From positions 1 to 23,733 of the forward strand of contig CAWETL010000010.1 in NCBI GenBank assembly GCA_963812085.1: DNA of 23,733 bases, given 5' to 3'. Every line of letters begins with the position of its first letter. Position 1 is the first letter of the stretch. The notes under the pieces are model-generated. The model ran no database searches. It was not told the origin of the DNA and saw only the letters and a list, made by a program, of their open reading frames with translations. Positions 7,624 to 16,050 of this stretch are shown here, piece after piece. Origin of the DNA: SPDF01 sp963812085. GTDB lineage: Bacteria > Gemmatimonadota > Gemmatimonadetes > Gemmatimonadales > GWC2-71-9. The position numbers were made by a program, and so were the translations under genes.

Positions 7624-9007
7624 CCGCTCGCGTCACCGAATCCATCGCCTCCATGAGCAGCCCGGCCTGGTATCGTCGGGCAAACCGCTCGTCGTTGCCA
7701 AGCGGGGCCGGGCGAACCCCAGTCCGGAAGGCCTCGAACCTCGCGGCCAGCGCCGACTGGATGCCGGGGGTGTCCCCCGGGTCCAGGACGTCCGCACCGG
7801 TCCCCGCCAGGAGTTGCGAGGTGGCGCTCCCCGCTCCGGCAAGAACGAGCAGCCACGCCGGAAACCGCATGCACTCGAACACCTTCGCGGGAATGGCGAG
7901 GTCGCTCCCCTGCTGGAGGGCGACAAGCACCGAACAAGTCGCCATGAACTCGAGTGCCTGGGGGCGTGGACCGCCGGGGCGGATCTCGAGGAACGGTTCG
8001 AGGCCGTGAAGCGTGGCCAGCCGGCGGAGAGAGCCCTCCACCCCGGGATCAGAGAACCCCATGAATTCGAGGCCGAGTTCCCCCGCGGTGAGCCCGAAGC
8101 GGCGGACCAGATTGGCCACCGCCTCGAAGAGCGGGGCGGGGTCACGGCCGACGTACACGGTGCCAGGGTATCCGACGATGAACCGGGCCCTGGGCGGAAT
8201 GGCCGGGAGCGGGTCGTCGTCGATCCCGTTGGTGATCGTGACGATCCTGGCGCCCGGGTAGGCGCGCTGCATGAGGGCTCTTACCGGTTCAGCGGTGACG
8301 ACCGTCAGTGCGCCTTGGTTGACCGCTTGCGTCTCGAACTTCGTCGCGAGCCGGCGCCAGGCCGGACCCAGCGGGACCCATTCCTGGAACCGCCAGGCAT
8401 CACGGAAATCCGCCATGAACGGGAGCCCGGTCCACTCGGCGAGAAGCCGTCCGCCCTCGTGCGACATATGGGGCGGACCGGAACTGATCACCCAGCGATG
8501 AACCGCGGGGTCGAAGACCATCCGCCCTGCGACGGCGGCGCGATGCGCCCAGCGGTGGACGACGGCATATTCGCGCCAGGCGTGGAATGCGTTCAGCACT
8601 CGCCGGGCGCCATTCGGAGCCGGCTGTCCAGCCGCTCCGGGGGGTGTTCCCGCCGGAATCGAGGGTGGTGAGGCAGTTCCCCGCCTGGCGAGGCGATTCC
8701 GGAGCCGCGCCAGGCCGTCCACCACTCGGTCGAACATCGGAAGGTCGTCTGGTACGGCGAAGAGGCGAGTGCCTGAGGGAAGGCCGGCCAGCAGCGATTC
8801 ATTGCGGCTCGGCAGTTGAGCCGGGTCGACGGCCATGATGTCGAAGCCCCACCCCTGGGCCGCAAAATGGCGGGCCATGGCGGTCCAGCGGAGCGCGCCC
8901 ACCTGGTTGCTCGGCGGCGCGTGGTAGCTGATGAGCAGGATACGATTGGCCGCAACGGGCCCCGGCGCGACGTAATACGGCTGCATTCGCCCAGCTGCTG
9001 CTGTCAT
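7604..9007 (-). CDS. glycosyltransferase family 4 (GT-B fold)
   Basis: About 467 residues. The N-terminal Rossmann domain opens with ILLISYHAPPSNQVGALRW, the form seen in GT4 enzymes of EPS loci. The acceptor half includes WVISSGPPHMSHEGG and LPFMADFRDAW. The donor half has TITNGIDDDPLP, IVGYPGTVYVGRD and the nucleotide-sugar site PAKVFECMRFPAWLLVLAG, matching the E-x7-E style region of GT4. It would add one sugar to the lipid-linked repeat unit on the cytoplasmic face; donor unknown. I favour the ATG at 9007 because AGGA lies 6 nt upstream; an in-frame ATG at 9013 is the alternative. No frameshift is apparent. It is transcribed divergently from the flippase gene. Confidence 0.85.
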   Translation of the reverse strand: MTAAAGRMQPYYVAPGPVAANRILLISYHAPPSNQVGALRWTAMARHFAAQGWGFDIMAVDPAQLPSRNESLLAGLPSGTRLFAVPDDLPMFDRVVDGLARLRNRLARRGTASPPSIPAGTPPGAAGQPAPNGARRVLNAFHAWREYAVVHRWAHRAAVAGRMVFDPAVHRWVISSGPPHMSHEGGRLLAEWTGLPFMADFRDAWRFQEWVPLGPAWRRLATKFETQAVNQGALTVVTAEPVRALMQRAYPGARIVTITNGIDDDPLPAIPPRARFIVGYPGTVYVGRDPAPLFEAVANLVRRFGLTAGELGLEFMGFSDPGVEGSLRRLATLHGLEPFLEIRPGGPRPQALEFMATCSVLVALQQGSDLAIPAKVFECMRFPAWLLVLAGAGSATSQLLAGTGADVLDPGDTPGIQSALAARFEAFRTGVRPAPLGNDERFARRYQAGLLMEAMDSVTRAVRRGGA

Positions 9008-9076
9008 CACCATTCCTGGGACGATTGAGTCACGCTTGACACTTCCCCGTGGCGCGAAGTCAGTTACTCTCCCATC

Positions 9077-10571
9077 ATGCCAAACTCGCCAACCCCGCCG
9101 AAGGTCGAACCCGCCAGCCTGGATCGCTCGGCCCTCTCGGGGGTGGCCTGGTCGGGTGCGGCGAAATGGACGACCCAGCTGGTCTCCTGGGCCGGGACGA
9201 TCCTCGTGGCCCGGATTCTCGTCCCGGCCGACTACGGGCTCCTGACCATGGCGGCGGTGTTCATCGGCGTGGTCGCCATGCTCAGCGAATTCGGCGTCGG
9301 CACCGCGGTCATCACGCTTCGGGAACTACCAGCCGAGGAGCTGCGACAACTCAACGCGCTCAGCTTGCTCCTCGGCCTCGGCGGCACCATGCTGGCCATC
9401 CTCATGGCCTATCCGCTCGGGCTCTTTTTCCGGGCGCCGAACCTGCCGCCGGTTCTGATGGTCATCGGCCTGACGTTCTTCATCAACGCGTTCCAGACGG
9501 TGCCGGCCGGCCTGCTTCGTCGCGAGCGGGAATTCCGCACGCTGGCAACGATCGACGTCACGCGCGGCATCCTCATGCCCCTCGTGACGCTGGCCGGCGC
9601 CCTGCTCGGGCTTCGCTACTGGGCGCTGGTGCTGGGCACCGTGTTGGGCGCCGCCGTGACCACCATGATGACCCTTCGCTTCCGTCGCGAGTCCTTCGCC
9701 CGGCCCCGGCTCAGCGGCCTGGCCCATGTGCTGCACTTCAGCCGCCACATACTCGTGTCACGCCTCGCCTGGATTGTGTACCAGGACGGGGACTTCGCCG
9801 TGGCGGGCCGGCGCCTGAGTCAGGCCGCGGTGGGAGACTACTCACTGGCCTGGACGATCGCGTCCAGTCCGATCGAGAAGGTCACGATGGTCCTCTCGGA
9901 CGTCACTCCGACGCTCTTCAGCGCCGTCCAGGACGATCGCCCGGCGCTGCGCCGGTACTTCCTCAACCTCTCCGAGATCATCTGCCTTGCGACCCTCCCC
10001 GCGGCGGTCGGTCTCGCCCTGGTGAGCCGCGATCTCGTGGCGGTGCTGCTCGGCGCAAAGTGGGCCGGCGCCGCCGGCCCAATGGCGCTCCTCGCACTTG
10101 TACGCCGGCGCGCGTTCCATGACGACCCTGTTCGGCCATCTCTTCAGCGCCGCCCGGGAAACGCGCTTCCTCATGTGGAGCTCGCTCGCCCTCGCCGCGC
10201 TGCTGCTCACCGGCTTCTACGTCGGCAGCTTCTGGGGCGGCACCGGGATCGCCGCGGCCTGGCTGGTGGTGCACCCCTCGTTTTCCGTCTATGCCTTCAC
10301 CCGGGTCCGCCGCATCCTCGACCTCGGGGCGCTGGACTACCTGAAGGCGCTGCGACTCGGTCTGGACGGCACGGCGGTCATGGGGCTGATCCTGGTGGCC
10401 TTCCAGCACCTCGTGGCGCCATCGTGGCCGTCGTCCTTGCGCCTCGCCGCGTCGATCGGCCTCGGCGCCGGACGCTACGGGGTGACCACGTGGCTGCTCC
10501 ACCGCACGCGGCTTCGGCAGATCGTCGCCTGGCTCAAGAGCACGCGGCGGGGCGAGGCCGTCGCGGGCTGA
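9077..10571 (+). CDS. wzx: Wzx-type polysaccharide flippase (MATE/MOP superfamily), one frameshift
   Basis: The repaired protein is about 497 residues with some 12-14 hydrophobic segments, as expected for a lipid-linked oligosaccharide flippase. Typical stretches are SGVAWSGAAKWTTQLVSWAG, ILVPADYGLLTMAAVF, LLRREREFRTL and YSLAWTIASSPIEKV. One extra base near 10100 (MALLAL / YAGARSMTTLFGHLF) moves the reading into a second frame that carries the last four or so membrane segments and ends at the TGA 10569-10571. The unshifted frame to 10645 is Arg/Pro-rich and not membrane-like. It would flip undecaprenyl-linked repeat units to the periplasm. No clear ribosome site is visible before the ATG. 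Confidence 0.87.
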
Positions 10572-10587
10572 GCATGCGGAGCAGGCC

Positions 10588-10612
10588 CGGTCCGCCCAGG
10601 CGGCCGGGACCG
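10588..10612. terminator. hairpin between convergent genes
   Basis: Inverted arms CGGTCC/GGACCG, with inner GCC/GGC pairing, lie in the 42-bp gap between the ends of the flippase gene (plus) and the cysteine-rich gene (minus). There is no T-tract, so termination is only likely. Confidence 0.35.
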
Positions 10613-10613
10613 T

Positions 10614-11682
10614 TCAGGGGTGGTCCCGGTGCGATCGGATCGTGACGGGTGGCTCGACGCGGCGGAGCCAGATTTCCCGCCAGTAGGTGTTGGAGGCACG
10701 GGGGCATCCGAGCCGCCCCATGGTGCACTCGGCGCGGCAGTACACGTCCTCCAGCTGGATGCAGGGGTTCTTCATCTGCATCATCTTGCCCGTCTGCTCG
10801 CTGATGAGGCGGTCGACCCGCATCTGCACCCGGTACGTGCCGCCCGAGTACTTCAGCAGTTCCATGTCGTAGCGCATCCCGCGATTCATGCCCTCGTGCG
10901 TGAGCGTCGCGCCGATCTCCTCCGGCGACTTGATCTGGACCCATTCGCCGGGCCGCAGGTCCAGGAGCTCGGTGGGAGTTTTCTGACCCACGGGAATCTT
11001 GGTCGGGACGATCGGGAACGGCTTGCCGCCGCGCCACCGCTGCACGCGATCGTACAATGCAATCTTCAGCCGGTAGCCCGGTCCGTGGCGCACCCACGCG
11101 CGGTACGCGCCGGCGAACAGCAACTGGAAGATGTGCCAGGCGGTGTGATTACCGCTGGTGACGTCCCGGACGTACTGCCGGACGTCCCACCAGGGGAGGA
11201 GGGTCGTTGCCTCGTAGAGCGCCGTCGTCTGGCAAACCCAGGTCGGGTCCGGTGACGCTTCCTGGCCCGGCGCTCGCGCCCGGAGCCGTACCAGTTCCTC
11301 GGTGCACTCGCCACGCGGTGGGACGACGGGCGCGGGGCGCTCGTCCTCGGCGCGCTTGAGCCACGCTTCCTTCCAGAAGAACACGCAATCGGCCTGGCAG
11401 TCGCCGTGCATCGCGCCGTCGCATCGCGCGCCCTCCAGGTGGACCGCGTCGAGCATTCGCCGCCCGCGAGTCTTGTGGATGTTGTCGCAGGTCTTGTGGG
11501 CCACCTTGGCCACCCGGAGACGCCGACCACAGAAGGCGAGCATCTCGGGCTGGAACGGCAGCCCCTGGTACCGGGCGTGCTCGTCCAGCGTGGCCAGGAT
11601 CTCCTCGCGCGATCGGACGACGACCCAATCGCCCGCACGCAGCCCCAGCCGAACCGGCGTTTCCTCCGCAGCCTGCGCTCAT
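10614..11682 (-). CDS. cysteine-rich protein of unknown function with two related ~100-residue modules
   Basis: I do not recognise a named family, though the segment CGRRLRVAKVAHKTCDNI with HGDCQADCVFFWKEAWLKR is the kind of conserved block seen in orphan EPS-locus proteins. The frame is open from an ATG at 11543, but clear coding sequence (LGLRAGDWVVVRSREEILAT) continues upstream to 11682, reached by one extra base near 11676. The repaired length is about 355. Residues 12-112 and 239-343 are copies of one module: LGLRAGDWVVVRSREEILAT matches LDLRPGEWVQIKSPEEIGAT, and FWKEAWLKR matches YWREIWLRR. Each carries a cluster of three cysteines. The first copy adds AHKTCDN. There is no signal peptide or membrane segment, so a cytoplasmic, possibly metal-binding protein is inferred. 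Confidence 0.75.
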
Positions 11683-11783
11683 TCCGGCACACTCCGAATG
11701 ACGAACTGCAGACCTTGGCGCGGCTGTCGGCGTCAGCCACGGAGCGCGGACGCCGGTGAGCGTTCGTCGAAGGATAGCGCGGT

Positions 11784-12693
11784 TCACGCCGACGGTGCTT
11801 CAAGTACTGCCACGCCTCCTGAAGGTCCTCGGCCAGGGCCTGCCTTCTCCCAGTAGCCCTTCCGGGCCACCAACGCCATGCGCCTTGCGCCCGCTGGTCG
11901 AGCGGCATCGGGGCGGCGGCGACCGCCCTCAGCCAGCCGACGTGGTGTTTCCAGTGCTGGAACAGCGCCCGATGCTCATGGTGGGGTAATGGTGGCGTCG
12001 GACCGCGGCGGCGTCCTGGAGCGCGGTGGCGGTGGCCGCCTCCATTCGTCGATAGAAGAGGCGGCTCGTCGAACGAGCAGGAACTTGCCGAGGAGTGCGA
12101 GGTGCCCCATCATCGCGAGGTCGAGCCGATGATACGCCTCCATGAGCCGCGTGCGCCGGAGCGCGCGCAGTCGGATCAGCCCGTTCATCGCGTTGTTGAG
12201 CCGCAGGGACTCCGCGCATGGATCAGGAAGCGGTCCGAGCGGACGTCTCGTCGAGAATCTCGCACGTCGTCCGGATAGTCCTGCGGCAGTCGCGAGGTCG
12301 CCTTCGAACAGGCGCGTCCGCGGCGCCGCCAGGACGGCGCCGCGGTCATCCCGCTCGAGCGCGTCGTAGCACCGCTCGAGGAAGGTCGGCGCGCACCAGT
12401 CGCTCGCCGACGCCCACTTCAGGTACTTCGCCCCGCGCCGCGGTGCGCCACGTAAGCTGTAGTTCCCGTTACGCCCCCACGTTCATCGGCTGCCGGACGT
12501 ACCGGATCCGCGCGTCGCGCTTCGCGCGAGCGCCTCGACGACGTCACGGGTCGAGTCGGTCGAGGCGTTGTCGCTGACGACCAGCTCGAAGTCGCCGAAG
12601 GTCTGCGCGAGCAGCGGCTCGATCGCGGCGCGCGATCGTGGCCGCGCCGTTGTAGACCGGAATGCCGATGCTGATGCGCGGTGTGGTGCTCAC
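11784..12693 (-). pseudogene. glycosyltransferase family 2, broken by about a dozen frameshifts
   Basis: Reading the minus strand across frames gives a continuous GT2 protein of about 300 residues: MSTTPRISIGIPVYNGAATI, AIEPLLAQTFGDFELVVSDN followed by ASTDST, ARIRYVRQPMNVGA, GNYS, LTWRTAARG, KYLKWASASDWCAPTFLERC, QDYPDDV, EILDET, SDRFLIHA, SLRLNNAMNGLIRLRALRR, DEPLFYRRMEAATATALQDA, ALFQHWKHHVGWLRAV and GYWEKA. The start GTG at 12693 has GGGAG 8 nt upstream; an in-frame ATG at 12708 is possible. The stop is uncertain (TGA near 11784). The usual acidic pair after KYLKWA reads S-A-S-D here. It is either recently dead or, more likely, poorly sequenced, since residues between the breaks remain well conserved. 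Confidence 0.75.
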
Positions 12694-12902
12694 GGTGTGT
12701 GCTCCCATGACAGGGCGGTCAGACGTTGGCCAACCGGGCTCAGTTCATGCAATTCCTGCACCACCCGGTCGCCACGCGCGAATTCCCGGATCGACCTGCG
12801 AGTCGCCGGATCCCCGGCGCCGGCGAATGCCGCGAACCACTGGCGGGATTCTTGCTCCGAGATGACCGAATGCCCTCCAGCCACCGACTGACCATCCTGC
12901 AC
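12690..12902 (-). CDS. doubtful 70-residue ORF upstream of the GT2
   Basis: An ATG frame ends in a TGA that overlaps the GT2 GTG start (GTGA). The product (SVISEQESRQWFAAFAGAGD and so on) matches nothing I know. Its third-position GC is lower than in the neighbours. It overlaps the start of the opposite-strand GT4 and covers two candidate sigma-54 promoters, so it is probably not a gene. Confidence 0.15.
   Translation of the reverse strand: MQDGQSVAGGHSVISEQESRQWFAAFAGAGDPATRRSIREFARGDRVVQELHELSPVGQRLTALSWEHTP
12748..12763 (-). promoter_or_regulatory. candidate sigma-54 promoter for the GT2
   Basis: TGGTGCAGGAATTGCA on the minus strand has TGG, GG-N10-GC and a perfect TTGCA (9 of 12 scored positions). 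Predicted transcription start is near 12737, 28-44 nt before the possible GT2 starts. Confidence 0.5.
12841..12856 (+). promoter_or_regulatory. candidate sigma-54 promoter for the GT4 at 12870
   Basis: TGGCGGGATTCTTGCT keeps TGGC, G at position 7 and TTGCT with GG-N10-GC, 10 of 12 scored positions, the best match in the window. Predicted transcription start is near 12867, only about 3 nt before the GT4 ATG, implying a nearly leaderless mRNA if both calls are right. Confidence 0.5.
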
Positions 12903-14012
12903 GTCGCCGCCCCGGGCGCGGCGGGTGGCCTCGAGTCGGTCGCTCCTCGAGTTGACCGGCGGCCTCCGGAGCGCTGGGCCATGCGGGTCGTCCTGGTGGC
13001 CGTCCTCGACCCGGGGCGCGACGGACTCGTCCGGTGGCGACTGGCGCCGCCGCCGCTCGGGGTCGAGGTCGTCTCGACTCGTCGTGCCCCCCCGCGCCTA
13101 CCTCCGCGAGTATCGGCAACTCCGCAGGACCATCACGGACTTCCGGCCGGACATCGTCCACACGCACGGCTATCGCGCCGACCTGATCGCCGGGCTGCGC
13201 CGCCCGGCGCGCCGGGGTGCCCTGGGTCGCCACGGTGCACGGCTTCACCGGCGGCGACCGGAAGAACCGCTTCTACGAGTGGCTCCAGGTCCGCTCCTAT
13301 CGCAGGGCGCAGGCCGTGGTCGCGGTCTCGGCCCCGCTCCGGGAGCGGCTGCGTCAGGGACGGTGTGCCGGCCCGCTCGCGTCCACCTCCTGCGGAATGC
13401 CTGGGCGCCGAAGCCGCTCGCTCTCGCGGCGAAGCGGCGCGCGCCGACTGGGGCTCACCGGAGGGATGCCCGGTCATCGGATGGGTCGGCCGGCTCACGC
13501 GCGAGAAGGGCGCCGACCTGTTCCTGGCCGCTCTGGCGCGGCTTCCTCAACGCGTCGTGGCGGCCTCCATGCTCGGCGACGGGCCGAGCGCAGGCGCCCT
13601 CGAGGCACAGGCGCAGGAGTTGGGCATCGCCTCGCGCATCCGGTGGCATGGCGTCGTGCCGGACGCCGCGGCGCTCTTCCCGGCCTTCGACGCCTGGGTC
13701 CTCAGTTCTCGCACGGAGGGCACTCCCATCGCACTCCTCGAAGCCATGGCGGCCGGGGTGCCCGCCGTGGTGACGGCGGTCGGTGGCGTGCCCGACGTCG
13801 TGTCGGCTCGCGAGGCGATGGTGGTGGCGCCGGGCGACGTCGGCGCACTCGCCCAGGCAGTGGAGGCGGTCCTCCTCGATCCCGTGGGCGCCCAGCGTCG
13901 TGCCGTGGCGGCTCACGAGAGGCTCCTGGCGGACTTCGACCCGGGGCGGTGGCTGGAGGCCCACGTCCGGCAATATCAGGCGCTCGTGGCGCCGCTTCGC
14001 AACGAGGCCTGA
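12870..14012 (+). CDS. glycosyltransferase family 4; N-terminal half frameshifted
   Basis: The C-terminal donor domain is intact: VIGWVGRLTREKGADLFLAA, MLGDGPSAGALEAQA, RIRWHGVVPDAAALFPAFDA and the EGTPIALLEAMAAGVPAVVT loop, a textbook GT4 nucleotide-sugar site. The N-terminal half must be read by changing frame repeatedly between about 12940 and 13465: LTILHVAAPGAAGGLESV, LLELTGGLRSAG, MRVVLVAVLDPG, LVVPPRAYLREYRQLRRTIT then DFRPDIVHTHGYRADLIAG, VPWVATVHGFTGGDRKNRF, and VHLLRNAWAPKPLALAAKR. I count roughly nine changes. The start is the ATG at 12870, directly before LTILHVAAPG; no ribosome site is seen. It ends in TGATG shared with the next gene, so the two are co-translated. It adds a sugar to the repeat unit; donor unknown. 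Confidence 0.8.
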   Translation: MPSSHRLTILHVAAPGAAGGLESVAPRVDRRPPERWAMRVVLVAVLDPGRDGLVRWRLAPPPLGVEVVSTRRAPPRLPPRVSATPQDHHGLPAGHRPHARLSRRPDRRAAPPGAPGCPGSPRCTASPAATGRTASTSGSRSAPIAGRRPWSRSRPRSGSGCVRDGVPARSRPPPAECLGAEAARSRGEAARADWGSPEGCPVIGWVGRLTREKGADLFLAALARLPQRVVAASMLGDGPSAGALEAQAQELGIASRIRWHGVVPDAAALFPAFDAWVLSSRTEGTPIALLEAMAAGVPAVVTAVGGVPDVVSAREAMVVAPGDVGALAQAVEAVLLDPVGAQRRAVAAHERLLADFDPGRWLEAHVRQYQALVAPLRNEA

Positions 14013-15190
14013 TGCGCACCTTCGCCGTGGTCCTCGTCGCCATTCCGTCCGTCCTGCTTGGATATGCCTACCTCGTGTACCCCCTGCTCCTCAAGGTGGT
14101 GAGCGCCTTCCGCGCCCCGGGCACGCGCCTGGAGCCGCCGGGGGACTGGCCACGGATCACGATCACGGTGCCCTGCTACAACGAAGCGCGGTCGATCGCC
14201 TCGACCATCGAGAGTCTGCTGGCGCTGGACTACCCAGCCGACCGGCGGCAGATCCTCATCATCTCGGACGCCTCGACCGACGGGACCGACGACATCGTGC
14301 GCTCCTACGCGGGCCGCGGTGTGGAATTGCTCCGGCTGCCTGCGCGACGGGGCAAGACGGCCGCCGAGAACGCCGCGGCGGCGCACTGCCGGGGAGAGAT
14401 CGTCGTCAACACCGATGCCACGATTCGTATCCTCCCCGGCTCGCTGCGTGCGCTGGTCGCGGTCTTCCAGGACCCGACCATCGGGGTGGCCTCCGGCCGG
14501 GACGTCAGCGTGGGGGACATCGAGGCGGAGCGGAACCACGGGGAGTCCGGCTATGTCGGCTACGAAATGTGGGTCCGCTCCCTGGAGACGCGCGTGGGCG
14601 GCATCGTGGGTGCCAGCGGCTGCTTCTTCGCCAACCGCCTGCGCCTGTATGACGACGCCTTCCCCGAGGAGCTGAGCCGCGATTTCGCCAGCTGCCTGAT
14701 CGCCCGCGAGCACGGCTATCGGTCCATCTCGGTCGACGGGGCGTGCGCCCTGGTGCCACGCGCGCCGTCGCTCCGTGCGGAGTACCGGCGGAAGGTCCGG
14801 ACGATGGCGCGGGGGCTCGGAACGCTCTGGTTCAAGCGCCAGCTGCTGAATCCCCTACGGTACGGCGGCTTCGCCGTCATGCTGTTCAGTCACAAGCTTT
14901 GCCGCTGGCTCTTCCAGCTGACCATGCCGCTCTTGGCCCCCGCCGCGCTCCTGCTGGCCTACGACCGCCCTGCGTGCGCGCCCTGGTTCCTGGCCGGCGC
15001 GGCCCTTCTCGGCGCGGCGGCGTCGGCGGCCTGGTGGTGGCCCGAGGACCGACGGATGCCGCGGGCGCTGTCGGCGCCGGGTTACTTCATCTGGTCGAAC
15101 CTGGCCGGGCTGGTCGCGTGGCTCAGGTTCTTGCGGGGCCAGTACCAGCCAGTCTGGGAACCCACCCGCCGTCCCGAGATCCGCGCCTGA
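14012..15190 (+). CDS. membrane-anchored glycosyltransferase family 2
   Basis: A 392-residue protein with an N-terminal membrane segment (AVVLVAIPSVLLGYAYLVYP), a GT2 catalytic domain and a cluster of hydrophobic segments at the C-terminus. Motifs: ITITVPCYNEARSIASTIES, ILIISDASTDGTDDI, EIVVNTDATIRI (the D-x-D-like metal site), GASGCFFANR, and RRKVRTMARGL in the position of the acceptor/gating motif of processive GT2 enzymes. The ATG overlaps the TGA of the preceding GT4 by one base, so it is translationally coupled. It resembles IcaA/NodC-type enzymes in layout, but it may simply add one residue of the repeat unit. No frameshift is seen. Confidence 0.88.
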   Translation: MRTFAVVLVAIPSVLLGYAYLVYPLLLKVVSAFRAPGTRLEPPGDWPRITITVPCYNEARSIASTIESLLALDYPADRRQILIISDASTDGTDDIVRSYAGRGVELLRLPARRGKTAAENAAAAHCRGEIVVNTDATIRILPGSLRALVAVFQDPTIGVASGRDVSVGDIEAERNHGESGYVGYEMWVRSLETRVGGIVGASGCFFANRLRLYDDAFPEELSRDFASCLIAREHGYRSISVDGACALVPRAPSLRAEYRRKVRTMARGLGTLWFKRQLLNPLRYGGFAVMLFSHKLCRWLFQLTMPLLAPAALLLAYDRPACAPWFLAGAALLGAAASAAWWWPEDRRMPRALSAPGYFIWSNLAGLVAWLRFLRGQYQPVWEPTRRPEIRA

Positions 15191-15203
15191 GGGGTTAAGA
15201 CAA

Positions 15204-15225
15204 AGGGCGCAGCACGGTGCGCCCT
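15204..15225. terminator. bidirectional hairpin terminator between the GT2 and sugar-transferase genes
   Basis: An 8-bp stem AGGGCGCA/TGCGCCCT with loop GCACGG lies between the convergent ends. On the minus strand it is followed by TTTGTCTT, a fair T-tract for the sugar-transferase operon. It resembles the hairpin at 18455. Confidence 0.65.
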
Positions 15226-15258
15226 CCGAGACCAGCGGCCAAGGCTGCGAGGCTCCTC

Positions 15259-16050
15259 CTACCAGCCACCCTTCCGGAACAGCACCACCGGCACCGTCTT
15301 GAGCATGATCTTGATGTCCTGGGCCAGGCTGCGTCGGCGCAGGTACTCCAGGTCGTACTGGACCTTGCGCTGGACGTCGCTGAGGCAGGAGTCATACTGC
15401 TGGCTGATCTGGGCCAGCCCGGTGATGCCCGGCTTGGCGCGCTGGCGGAGCTGGTAGTGCTCGACGCTCTCCTTGAGCGTCTCGAACAACTGCGGCCGTT
15501 CGGGTCGGGGGCCGACGATGTTCATGTCCCCCTTGATCACGTTGAACAGCTGCGGCAGTTCGTCCAGGCGGTACTGACGGAGAAATCCGCCGACCGGGGT
15601 GAGCCGGGGGTCCGCGGGAGTGGCCCAGACCGCGCCGGACTTGGCTTCGGCGTCCACCTGCATCGTGCGGAACTTGTAGATCCTGAACGGCTTGCCGCCG
15701 ATGTCCTTGGCCCGCCGGCGATTCGCGCTGCCCTCGCCCGGCGTCCGCTGGTCCAGCCCCACGCGCGTCTGGGTGTAGATCACCGGGCCGCGCGAGGTGA
15801 GGCGCACCAGCGCCGCCACGGCGAGCATGATCGGCGCCGCCGAGACGATCCCGATCGCGGCGACCGACACGTTCAGGGCGCGACGGCCGAAGTGCTCCTC
15901 GACCGGGGGCACCGCATCGACGGCGAGCTGGAGCAGGGGCGCGGCCGCCTCGGGGACGCCCAGCGCCGCCCTGGGGGCCTTGCGCTCCGCCGAGGCCCCG
16001 TGCGAACCGAACCGCCGGCCGTCGCTGACGTGCGTCATCGGCTGTCCCAT
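15259..16050 (-). CDS. bacterial sugar transferase (undecaprenyl-phosphate sugar-1-phosphate transferase)
   Basis: 263 residues containing the whole sugar-transferase domain. One hydrophobic segment (ALNVSVAAIGIVSAAPIMLAV) is followed by SRGPVIYTQTRVG, the signature IYKFRTM, DPRLTPVGGFLRQYRLDELP, QLFNVIKGDMNIVGPRPERP and KPGITGLAQISQQY. This is the short form lacking the extra four-helix N-terminus of WbaP. It would start each repeat unit by moving a sugar-1-phosphate to the lipid carrier. The ATG at 16050 has AGGA 7 nt upstream. A second in-frame ATG at 16038 would form an ATGA overlap with the frame-repaired wza stop. It is last in the operon with the zinc-ribbon and wza genes and is followed by the 15204 hairpin. 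Confidence 0.93.
   Translation of the reverse strand: MGQPMTHVSDGRRFGSHGASAERKAPRAALGVPEAAAPLLQLAVDAVPPVEEHFGRRALNVSVAAIGIVSAAPIMLAVAALVRLTSRGPVIYTQTRVGLDQRTPGEGSANRRRAKDIGGKPFRIYKFRTMQVDAEAKSGAVWATPADPRLTPVGGFLRQYRLDELPQLFNVIKGDMNIVGPRPERPQLFETLKESVEHYQLRQRAKPGITGLAQISQQYDSCLSDVQRKVQYDLEYLRRRSLAQDIKIMLKTVPVVLFRKGGW

Noticed and set aside
9036..9070. TTGACA-like -35 box before wzx
   Set aside because: No acceptable -10 hexamer at 16-18 bp; left as uninterpreted.
15392..16034. C-terminal extension of wza through the sugar-transferase gene
   Set aside because: The extension is low-complexity Arg/Gly/Ala and overlaps a complete sugar transferase in another frame; a frameshift near 16065 explains it better.
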